From contig NC_091131.1 of assembly GCF_040183065.1 (NCBI RefSeq), positions 9,787,300-9,851,299 on the forward strand: DNA of 64,000 bases, in the 5' to 3' direction. The notes beneath the pieces are model-generated. The model worked only from the letters and a program-made list of their open reading frames with translations. It ran no database searches and was not told where the DNA came from. A program made the translations under genes and the position numbers. This document shows, in pieces, positions 55,466 through 64,000 of the stretch; within the stretch, counting starts at the first letter, position 1; every line of letters starts with the position of its first letter. The stretch is from Periplaneta americana (lineage: Eukaryota; Arthropoda; Insecta; Blattodea; Blattidae).

Positions 55466-56079
55466 GAACCAAAAGGACAATTTGGCCCAAGAGTGCACTC
55501 ACTTTTAAATTCGGAAATATATATGCAACACGTTCATCAGGAAAGCTGACACCTCAACTCCATAAGCAATACCTGGAAAAAGTAATAAAGACATATGCGA
55601 AAGAGCAGTTATTTCTTCTAATTCTGGACTCGTTAGAAGGACAGGTAAATCCTTCTTTGTATGTTGAAATATTTACATATGAAGAAAATGAAGTAACGTG
55701 CAACCTTAAAGTGATTTCACCCAAATGTACTGGATTATGCCAGTCCTGCGATGTTTATTTTTTTAGACAGGTGAAGATTTTTATCAAATATTTGCAAAAT
55801 AGCTCTTTCCTTTTACAAAGTAGACGACAAATTGCTTCAAGGGAGAATGCCCTCAAAATTCACTCCTTAATTCACTTTCAGTTGTCAGTTCCTATATTCA
55901 AAGCCATGTTGAAATGTGCGTGGTATGCATCAAAATTAATAAACGAACGAGAAGTGTTTGTGAATTTGAAAGATGTCTGTTTCGCAATAGAAGCGCGGAA
56001 AAATGTGTGTGACTGTGGACAACCTTCTTTCATTTGCTGTGCATGGTGCAGGAAATATGTGTTTTGTGTGGTTTTATGA
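55465..56079 (+). pseudogene. DDE-type transposase C-terminal part
   Basis: An open frame of about 205 codons follows a (TTA)n block: KLTPQLHKQYLEKVIKTYAK, then FLLILDSLEGQVNPSLY, where LDS is a plausible catalytic Asp. Next is VISPKCTGLCQSCDVYFFRQ, the Pro-Lys-Cys-Thr...Gln...Asp-Val motif seen after the middle catalytic strand in several eukaryotic DDE transposases. It ends with a Cys-rich CDCGQPSFICCAWCRK. The N-terminal DNA-binding part is missing, replaced or cut by the microsatellite. The superfamily is not assigned. Confidence 0.6.
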
Positions 56080-56559
56080 CATTTATCATAATGAATCATG
56101 TACAAAATGAAGTGGAATAGAAACAGAACAGACACCAGTGACCTGCCTACGTGAGCAATATTTCCTTGTTTATCCTTTACAATACAATGTTAGTTAATTT
56201 GTTTCAAACATGATGAAGCGTTCAATACATTGAGAAATATGATATATGTAAATAGATTACTGTGATCACAATATTAATCATCATTAAAAGAAAAAAAATA
56301 TAGGACCAGTTAAGATTCGAACTCAGGTTGCCTGGATAACAACTCAACACCCAACCATACGGGCTACGCTGTTACACAGTCTGATGCTTCCCTATTAGGC
56401 ACCTAACGGAAGTATGTCACAAACAATAGCCAATATTTCCAAAACGAGGGGTCATTGGCCACCCATACCAGGTATGACTTTAAACAGTACGTCTTGTACT
56501 TTCATCTCACACAATCTTATTTCATTCGGTGATATACAGAGCGTGTCCTCTCCTTGTTA

Positions 56560-57221
56560 GTGAGACATTTGTGTAACTAACATCCGTCTTCAAGAGGCTG
56601 GCGAAGAATTTAAATGTTCTCAGTAGGTCTTCAAAACACAATAATTGCTTTTAAATGTCCCTTAAGTAAAAATCCAATTGATTTGAGTCAGGGGAGAGCA
56701 GATAATAATGAGTAGATCCTTTTTTTTTTCTTTTTTACAAGGCCTACTGAGTTAATAAACATGGTCTACTAATGTAAAAACTAAAACATATGAAAAGAAA
56801 ACAAACACCTGGAATATGGAAGAGTGCAAGACAGTCCACGATGCAGCGCTTTGAAGCCTGCATTGAAACTCATGATGGCTATTTTGAGCACCATCTTCAT
56901 GGACTTTATAAACAAATATGTAAACATTAAGTTGTAATAATAAGAAAATATGAATAAAATAAAAAGTACCTGTAATAAAAAAAAACAAAACGAAATAGAA
57001 TATTTATTTACATAAATTTTGTTTTATTTTTTAGGTCCTTTATCCATTCCCAGAAAGTTTCCCATATACTAGTAATCACCCTGTATAATTTCAGTGTTTA
57101 CTAAAATGCTCAAATCTTAATAATTATTTTGTACCGATATAAGAATTGGACATTCAATTCATACGTTTACATAATACGCGTGGCTTTTTCATTTCAGTAT
57201 TACACAATTCTCAAAAAGATC
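56560..57221. other. Intergenic, nothing recognised
   Basis: No supported feature. CACCCTGTATAA at 57079-57090 resembles an inverted transposon end. Confidence 0.4.
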
Positions 57222-57735
57222 CGCCGAGTTAGCTCTGTGGTAGCGTGTCTGCATCCAGACTAGCCGGCCCGTGTTCGATTCCCGGAAGGGTCAGAAATTT
57301 TCTTGTAAAATTTCTACCTCGGCGGTGCACAGCTTCTAATCACTAGACTGTGCACAATATGCTTGGGTTAAATCCTAAATCTCTCCGCAGCGCATATGAA
57401 GAGAAGGCATATGTCTCTGTTGATAGTGATTTGTCCGTCGGATGGGAACGTTAAGCCTGGTAGCCCCCTTGGTGCTATTCGACAGGAGTAGGCTACGTGC
57501 CGGCACCGGGTTTCCCCTTCTCCCTTCCTCAACTTCATCATCATCCTCACCCATTCCTTACACTACACTTACACGAACACTTAACATCCACTCATCCTGG
57601 TACACATCTTTTCACAGATATACATCATGCATAACGTGGCCCGCCGAAGTGGTGTGCAATTTGAAAATAGGTCACAGTTCTGCCATCTATCCGCAGTATA
57701 CGGAACCCGAATCACGCAAAGTGAAGTGGGTAGGC
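57222..57735 (+). mobile_element. tRNA-derived SINE, family 5, long or composite
   Basis: Head: CGCCGAGTTAGCTCTGTGG, A-box TTAGCTCTGTGGTAGCG, B box GTGTTCGATTCCCGG. The body runs through GGGAACGTTAAGCCTGGTAG and a GC-rich stretch, then CTCAACTTCATCATCATCC. It continues to about 57735, where (AC)n begins. Its length exceeds that of the other SINEs here, so two elements may be fused. Confidence 0.75.
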
Positions 57736-57739
57736 ATTA

Positions 57740-57741
<2 letters not shown>

Positions 57742-57773
<32 letters not shown>
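57742..57773. repeat. (AC)n microsatellite
   Basis: Sixteen AC units between the SINE and the 5' truncation of LINE A. Confidence 0.97.
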
Positions 57774-57777
<4 letters not shown>

Positions 57778-57788
57778 CTCCTGCTCTT

Positions 57789-58690
57789 CCAGTCAAGTTA
57801 AACGACACAATAATCCCTTTTGCTTCCTGTGTTAAAAACCTTGGAGTTTACTCTGATACGCATTTAAACTGGAATAACCAAGTAACCCATATTACCAAAA
57901 AAGTGCTTTCCATACTACATTCCTTAAACAGCATTCGAAAATTCCTTCCGCTATCACTCAAGAAAATACTAGTGGAAACACTAGTAATGCCCCACTTCGA
58001 TTATTGTGATTTTCTACTGACTGACCTCAATGTCAACCAGTCGCAAGAATTACAGCGTGTTCATAATTCTTGTGTTCGCTTCGTCTGCGATGTCCGTCGC
58101 GCTGACCACATTACCCCATCCTTCCAAACTCTAAACTGGCTACGGCTTAACGAACGTAGACATTTTCATTCTCTTGTTCTCCTTTTCCAAGTCCTTCACA
58201 CCTCTACACCTACCTACCTTGCCTCCCGTTTCAGTTACCTGTCATCATATCATAATCTCTTCACACGCACGCAAAATAGCCGCATACTAGCCATACCAAC
58301 ACATAAGACATCATCGTATTCATCATCATACACAATCTCGCTCTCGCGCTTGTGGAATACCCTACTCAGTGACATCAGAGACTGTCGGAATTTAGTAGCG
58401 TTCAAAAGCAAACTTATTAAGCATTTTCTTACTGCGTAGAGTAGGTTTAATTTTTACTTAATCAATAAAAAAAAATTCTCTCTTCTTAACTTTTACAATA
58501 AACTGTCTAGCTATTACAATAATCAGTTAATCTTTCAGTACTTTGATTTTTATTGTATTTGTAAATTTAATATTAATAGTAATTATAATTGTAATTGTAT
58601 TCTTAATATTGTAGTTGTAATCCCCTGGTAGAGGGGAAGAGAAGGACTGATGGCCTTATCTCTACCAGCTTAAATAAATACATAAAATAA
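57789..58690 (+). mobile_element. LINE family A, 3' end with intact C-terminal frame
   Basis: The frame 57789-58439 reads PVKLNDTIIPFASCVKNLGV, later HFDYCDFLLTDLN, LQRVHNSCVRFVCDV, HITPSFQTLNWLRLNERRHF and LWNTLLSDIRDCRNLVAFKS, ending LIKHFLTA. This is the region after the RT palm in CR1/L2-group LINEs. There are no stops, but the catalytic domain is lost by 5' truncation. The 3' UTR carries the stem-loop at 58624-58668 and an (AAATA)n tail. Confidence 0.87.
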
Positions 58691-58747
58691 ATATACCATT
58701 CTCAAGAAGCACTTTCTTACTTTTAATACAAGTTTATTCATAAATCT

Positions 58748-58772
58748 GAGAGAGAGAGAGAGAGAGAGAGAG
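58748..58772. repeat. (GA)n microsatellite
   Basis: About 12 GA units. Confidence 0.95.
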
Positions 58773-58854
58773 AAATTTCCCAGATTTTTTAAGGAAAAGC
58801 CCGCGTGCATAGTTGCCGTGGTTTGCCGCTAGGTGACAGTAGTAGCAAATATGA

Positions 58855-59290
58855 CTTTCAGTAAACGCAGGGAGTCATTTTATGTTTTGAAATACGGAAG
58901 ACCCCGTCTATTATGATTGTGACGAGACGATTTAGAGCAGAATTTTAAAAGACAGCACCTGTTTTCAACAGTATTAAGAAATGGTATGAGATATTCCGGG
59001 ATGAAGGCTATTATTGTGCACCGATCCTCGGCCACAACTGAATGAGGACAGGGTTAATGATTGCATCTTACAAGACGGCTGCCCGGCTCACTACCACAAA
59101 GATATGAGAGGATATCTCTATGAAAATTCACCACAAAGGTGGATAAGACGCACGGGACAAGAAGATAACGCGTTAATCTTGTGGCCGCCCCTGTCCCCGG
59201 ATTTAAGCCAGAGTGATTTTTTTTCTTGTGGGGTTTATGAACGATGTCATCTTTATCCCTCCACTCCCTGCTAATCTCCAGCTAATCTCC
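58855..59290 (+). pseudogene. Tc1/mariner-like DDE transposase, scrambled remnant
   Basis: An early piece reads TAPVFNSIKKWYEIFRDEGY (helix-turn-helix side). A later piece at 59080-59240 reads QDGCPAHYHKDMRGYLYENS, then QRWIRRTGQ and ILWPPLSPDLSQSDFFSCGV. QDGxPAHxH and WPPxSPDLxxxDFF are the DDE_3 catalytic Asp signatures of Tc1/mariner-type transposases. Most of the core between them is deleted. Confidence 0.75.
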
Positions 59291-59469
59291 AAAATATTTG
59301 CAGTAGTATCGCAACTGCTGTAGCTCTGGTCAACGGTGATATACTAACATGTACGTGAAACGAAGTAGATTATCGTATAATTGCCTGAGTATCAGCAGAG
59401 GTGGACACAGTAAGCATCTGTGAAATATGTAAAAAAAAAGCTAGGTGAGTTTATCTGAACACACGCTCT

Positions 59470-60430
59470 CGCCATGAAACAATACTAACAATACCATCAC
59501 ATCGCACCTCCTCATACTCATCCTCTTTCACAATAGCCCTGCCAAGACTCTGGAATTCGCTACCTGCTAGCATCAGGGACTGTCGAAATAAAATTGAATT
59601 CAAACGCGAACTTACTAGGCACTTGGTCAGTAATTGAGACTCGTTCAGACATGGTTTCTTGTAAATAGTTCTCTTAATCTATCACAAAATATCTCAGTAT
59701 ATGGTAATTTCTTCACTATAGAATTTTGTTATTCTAGGTTTAATTTGTAATTCAGTAAATACAAAAATATTCTTTGTTCTTAACTTCTATGATAAATTGC
59801 CTAGCTTTCATTAATCAGGTAATTTTGTCGTACTTTAATTCTTATTGTAATTATAATTGTAAATTTAATATTAATTTAAGACAAATTTTTTATATTGTAT
59901 TAATAAAATTCATACATAAAAATCGAAATAATTTTTAATTGTATTCTCATAGTTATGAAACAAAAGGTATGAATTCTTTAAGATTGTTTGAACCAAAATG
60001 CAACACTGTTACAGTATTTAATCATAGTAATAATTTAGACCCAAGAATATATAACAAATTTATATTTAAGTATCCTAATCTTGTCAATTCTAATAGTTCT
60101 AGTATTAAATTTAAAAAATTGTTTATGGATTTTATAAAAATTGAAAAATTGTAAATTTAAATTTATATACTATAATTGCACAGTAGACATAAGACAAATT
60201 GTATTGTATAATTATTAATTTCAATTCAGGAATCCGCCCCTGAGCATGAGTTCTGCTCTTTCAGGGGCGAGCTAGAGTTTTTCTGTATATATTACATTTT
60301 ATGTTATAATTATTAGCAAATAATAAATAAATAAATTGTAATTTTATTCTTGATATTGTAGTTGTAATCCCCTGGTAGAGGGGCAGAGAAGGCCTGATGG
60401 CCTTATCTCTACCAGGTTAAATAAATAAAT
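59470..60430 (+). mobile_element. LINE family A, copy interrupted by LINE B
   Basis: The C-terminus (59490-59637) reads ILTIPSHRTSSYSSSFTIAL, PRLWNSLPASIRDCRNKIEF, KRELTRHLVSN and stop, similar to 58280-58439. Its 3' UTR resumes at about 60331 after a LINE B insertion. It ends with the best stem-loop (CCTGGTAGAG 60371-60380 with CTCTACCAGG 60407-60416) and (AAAT)n. Confidence 0.82.
59876..60330 (+). mobile_element. LINE family B, 3' end copy 2
   Basis: Closely matches 21840-22290: the same peptide ([20 protein letters not shown] to [14 protein letters not shown]) and the same 3' UTR hairpin (60235-60269), which here pairs perfectly. It is inserted in the 3' UTR of LINE A. Confidence 0.85.
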
Positions 60431-60786
60431 ACTAATACTAATACTAATACTATATATTTTTCAGTATAATAAAATGTTGTATTCGTGTGTCGTTTATTTG
60501 TAGCGAACTTTTAAAATGTTTCACGGACTTATTAATAACCTTGTATTATTCTCTTGAATGTTTCATACGTCATAGAGAAAGAAGCAGTTCTAATTGTACT
60601 ATTGATGTGTGTCCAGTTTGTGCACTTGTTGCCATACCGGTTGTGGGTTGCGGTCAGTTGTTATCTCGGCTGAAAGACTGCCTACTGGAACTTCCTCACT
60701 TCAGCTGTGACTGGGGATTAAGGCACAGAAGCGACATGGCTGTAACATGTGAGTACAGCTTCTTAAAATGTATTCTGAAATAGTAC
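60431..60786. other. Intergenic, 98-codon frame without domain
   Basis: The Cys-rich frame 60487-60783 begins MSFICSELLKCFTDLLI and includes VCPVCALVAIPVVGCG. It has two CxxC-like pairs but no recognised domain or neighbours. I do not call a gene. Confidence 0.2.
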
Positions 60787-60790
60787 GTAT

Positions 60791-61934
60791 GGGCTATTCC
60801 ATCTCAAATCGACCGAAATACAGAGAAAATTGACCTTACAATTTTTAAATACAATGAAACTTTTTCTGTCCGTTGACAACTGTGATACAATGCTTTGTGC
60901 AAAGTTTGAGGCATCAGAACTTCATAGTGTTTAAATTAAAAATATTTTAATTTATCGTATTTTCATAAAATTTGCAACTTTAAACTGTTGTGGCTCCGAA
61001 AACCCTTTCACCCAATGATCAAAATCACGGTTTATTTTGATGCTGAGAAATTAAAGTTTATAATTGACATGTAAATAGTTTTTCTTACTTTTTATGGAAA
61101 TGGAGAAATTTAGATTTTTCTTCATTAAGACGCCTTTGCCCACGAAAAAGTATTTTTAAAATATATGGTTAGATTCCGCATTGAAAGTACAAATAAACAC
61201 ATATTTTTTACTGGTGCACCGTTGATAAGAAAATATTGAAAATATCAAATAAAGAAAATAAATAGTACGCGCGTGAAGTAACCAACTGACTGTGAGGCGG
61301 GAGCTAGCCGAGACAAGCAAGGCCAGGAGACAAACACGTGATGTTTCGTCTAGTAGCGCCTATCTGGGCTAGCTTTATCACAAGTTTTCATAAACACAGG
61401 AGTAAAATGACGCCCAACGCTCACTTATCTTCAGCTCTCGGCCAGTGTTTGCGGTACTGCGCCGTTCAAGTCTAGGCGTGTGAAAATAATTTATTTAATT
61501 CCCTCGAAACTTATTGCCGAGCCACTAAGCAAACAATGCCGAATCCCTCTTAATAATGCAAGGTTTTTTCTCAATATTTTTTACATTTTTACAAATTGGC
61601 AAAAAGCCTAAAAGTAAGCAAAATCAGATTATCTGTCTCTCTGTATACAATAAAAATAAGGATTACTTCTTATCATAACCTACCAAATGTCAGCTTCAAA
61701 ATAAGCTCTCGTTCAATGTTCTGCAGTAAATGGTTCCAGAGGTCTGAGCGCTGAAAGAGGCTTGGTTTTATAAAATACGCTAAATTTGTCGCTCAATAGT
61801 ATGAAAACCGTTTGACTTTCGATAGTATATTTTTGAAAATGCACTGTCCTCAGCACCTTGTATAAATAGGGAAAAAAATTGAGTATTAAAAAAATGTGAG
61901 GTTTTTTACTGATCGATTTCATATGGAATAGCCC
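60791..61934. mobile_element. TIR element, 1144 bp, 4-bp target duplication
   Basis: The ends GGGCTATTCCATCTCAAATC and, inverted, GGGCTATTCCATATGAAATC form TIRs of about 25 bp. GTAT flanks both sides (60787-60790, 61935-61938). No transposase is recognisable inside, so it is non-autonomous. Superfamily uncertain. Confidence 0.75.
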
Positions 61935-61938
61935 GTAT

Positions 61939-62226
61939 ATAGTAGCGAACATTTGAACTGAAAGACTTTCTCCAGCTTCGGTGAACTGACTCAGTGAAAA
62001 TTATAATATTGTATAATTGCAGTCAGTGCAGGACGTAGATTGTCTCAAATTCTGAAGAAAAAAAAAAGCTCTTAAACTTTTCCTTGAATGCTGATATTTC
62101 GCCAGGCAACTTACCCCTTCATAAAATAAAATAAAAACCTGTATTTTGCAGTACAAAAGTCAATCGAATATAAATGGAGCCTGGAAGTGTTGAAGCAGGT
62201 ATCTACATTCTTTCCCAATAAAATAT
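61939..62226. other. Intergenic, nothing recognised
   Basis: No supported feature. Confidence 0.4.
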
Positions 62227-63471
62227 TCTATATATATAATTTGAACTGGTAATTAAAATTACGGGAAAACGGCTGAACGGATTTTAATGAGTGACCCCTC
62301 ATTTTCATGCCTGGCATCCTAAGTTTTTCGGAAAAGTAGTAGTTTTCAGTGAAATGTCAATTTTCCTACATAATTTTCCTATTTTACAAAATCCATCTGT
62401 TGTCAGTTTTGAGAACGAATTTTTATTGAATCACGGCCGACTTGATTGAATTTCAGAACAAAACACACACTACAATAAACAATAGGCTATTACACGAAGG
62501 CCATGGCCTGCAGGATTACCGACATATTAAGAGCTCAATTCAATTTGTTATTAAAAACTGATTCTGCAGTGTATAATTTTCTGAGTACAACTGTGTATTG
62601 GATATTCAAATCTACGAAACCTGAGGTGGTTTGATGACATTATTACCATTAGTAATTAAATATTATAGTTAATATCATGATGCATCTATTTTTCATTAAT
62701 TGTACATAATACTGATGCTATATTGATGACATGAAAGTGAAACGTTTTGAGGTTATGTAAGTATATGTAGAGAATATCTTAATTTAGATCTTCATTTCTA
62801 TAATTTACTGAGTGACTGCTATATATTATAACTACAAAACTTAAGTAAGATAATAATATTGTTATTAAAAATCAAATATTTTTATACTTATTATACCAGT
62901 GGGGTTGGGTCTTTTTCATATACTTAATGGCGGTGTAGTGTAGATATTGATATGTGCATTGTCTTCAGTATTGGGTCGAGAGAGCGCAAAAATTACAGTT
63001 CCTAAGGAAAGATAAAAAGGTATTACTTACTGATAAAATAAGAGGCCTAGAAAATTTTGTAGTCTCCAGATCATTTCAGCAAGATCTCTTAGTAGGATAA
63101 AATGATTTTACGCTCTACATTTCAAGTTCTACATGCAGCAGCTATACGAAAATGCTATTGTTCGAAAGCTTAGCAAACCTGACATTTTTTTAACTTTTGC
63201 CTACAATCCACAATGACCTGAAATAGCTACTGCTATCGTCCTGACATTGATACTTGCGTTTTCGCGTTGAAACTCAAAAACTGAAGTTGGATAGGTTCAA
63301 GAAAAAGTATTTGGCCTAAAAAAACCATTCAGAGAGAGTATGTTTCATTATTATGGAAGCAAATAACTATCAAAAAGACAAGTATTCTTCATTGAAAATA
63401 AATCTGAAAAATTTTTATTTGAACGTGTAACGAACTTAGTTTGCAGCAGCATTTGCTGCATAAGCCACTAG
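62227..63471 (+). mobile_element. Helitron family H, copy 3, with Rep/helicase fragment
   Basis: Starts TCTATATATATAATTTGAAC and ends with hairpin GCAGCA/TGCTGC (63446-63459), then CTAG at 63468-63471 followed by T. It is collinear with copy 1 except for about 340 extra bases (about 62983-63325) that carry Helitron N-terminal (Rep-side) protein sequence. This makes it an intermediate between an autonomous element and the short copies. Confidence 0.85.
63085..63300 (+). pseudogene. Helitron-like N-terminal (Rep side) protein fragment
   Basis: In shifted frames it reads ILRSTFQ, then YMQQLYENAIVRKLSKPDI, FLTFAYNPQ, stop, PEIATA, then RPDIDTCVFALKLKN. This follows the Helitron_like_N pattern (LPxxFxGSxxYMxQLYxDAMAIV, KPDxFxTFTCNPxWPEI, DRPDxxxRVFxLKLK) with the TCNP Cys changed to Tyr and the Trp codon mutated to a stop. 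Dead, but diagnostic. Confidence 0.8.
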
Positions 63472-64000
63472 TAAAATATATATTGTGATACATCAAAAGA
63501 AAGCCCCAGGCCTTAAGAAAACACGTGTTCTCACTTCAGTTCGATATTTCATCTCTCTTAAAAGTTATAACAGGAAAAATCCAATACTGCTCTAGTCTCG
63601 GCAAAATTCTGAGTGTACGACCATCCGAACGATGTTGCGTGTAGCGACTTCTCCCAGGCTAACATTTTCCTACATGAGGTCACGCTTAGATCGTCCTGTG
63701 TGTGTCTCAGTGGAGGCCCCTAGCTTGGGGAGGCACAAAACTGTGTCACGTCTAGTGTGTGTCTATAGAATCATCCCCTACAGGCATTAGTATGTAACAG
63801 TGTAAGTTAAATAAGCAATGGAAAAATTAATGAGACCGCGTTTCATACCATAATTGAATCCATTTTCTTATACGGGGTGGAAAATGTTCGAGACAGTTAC
63901 TTCACAGAGCAAATTCTTAAGATAAAAGGAACAGTTATTTCCGTTATCATTCTGCGTTATTTCTTTTTACTTAGAGGGAAATCAACTTTGTTTTGTATAA
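63472..64000. other. Intergenic, nothing recognised
   Basis: No supported feature to the window end. Confidence 0.45.

Larger units (their letters stand above)
55144..56556 (+). mobile_element. DDE transposon, 1.4 kb, about 245-bp inverted repeats
   Basis: The arms 55144-55388 and 56312-56556 start CAAGGAGAGGACACGCTC, are inverted, and are around 85-90% alike. TTA on both sides (55141-55143, 56557-56559) is a possible 3-bp target duplication. The inner ends of both arms contain a tRNA-like stretch, GTAGC..ATATGGTTGG with TTCGAATC. A transposase fragment lies between the arms. Confidence 0.85.

Overview
The window is AT-rich animal DNA that reads as an insect nuclear genome, most probably Blattodea (cockroach or termite). 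It has spliced exons with GT-AG introns of several kilobases. Most of the rest is decayed mobile DNA: RTE-like and CR1/L2-like LINEs, several tRNA-derived SINE families, hAT elements, Helitrons, foldback MITEs, and long (TTA)n, (AAAT)n, (ATC)n and (CCAT)n arrays. The RTE C-terminal protein seen five times here is one I associate with cockroach assemblies. That is recollection, not a search result.

The one host gene I can support is a fatty acyl-CoA reductase (FAR) on the minus strand. Five exons lie at 35450-35152, 30250-30005, 27037-26892, 24707-24598 and 21406-21214. Every splice phase agrees, and there is no stop from the proposed Met at 35433 to the last donor (about 325 residues). The Rossmann motif TGGTGFLG and the YVFSK active site are intact. 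The C-terminal part (end of the reductase fold and the FAR_C domain) was not found and probably lies beyond position 1. The introns are packed with transposons.

Layout. 1-5000: RTE and LINE fragments, a long-TIR element, a MITE, a 197-bp higher-order satellite and a hAT transposase tail. 5779-9416: a hAT-type insertion with perfect 8-bp target duplications, carrying nested elements and a LINE. 9.7-16 kb: RTE copies, MITEs, a (CCAT)n array holding two SINEs, two Helitron remnants and LINE tails joined to (TTA)n. 18-21 kb: three pieces of one hAT family. 21-35 kb: the FAR gene with LINE, RTE, hAT and SINE insertions. 36-40.8 kb: mostly unique sequence with candidate regulatory motifs and a 1-kb (ATC)n array. 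40.8-45.7 kb: a 70-bp minisatellite and a 50-bp satellite. 45.8-64 kb: foldbacks, three copies of a Helitron family, a triple-nested insertion, a long-TIR DDE element, SINEs and LINEs.

Most notable: (1) a Helitron family with hairpin plus CTAG ends, one copy of which still carries a piece of Helitron Rep; (2) a MITE inside an RTE inside one of those Helitrons; (3) a LINE 3'-end double stem-loop whose stems co-vary between four copies; (4) LINE and SINE tails repeatedly joined to (TTA)n on their 5' side, suggesting microsatellite-targeted insertion; (5) a DDE element whose long inverted repeats include a tRNA-like promoter; (6) an exact 400-bp duplication inside the 50-bp satellite. No coherent new multi-gene system is visible. 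The novelty is in the mobile elements and repeats.
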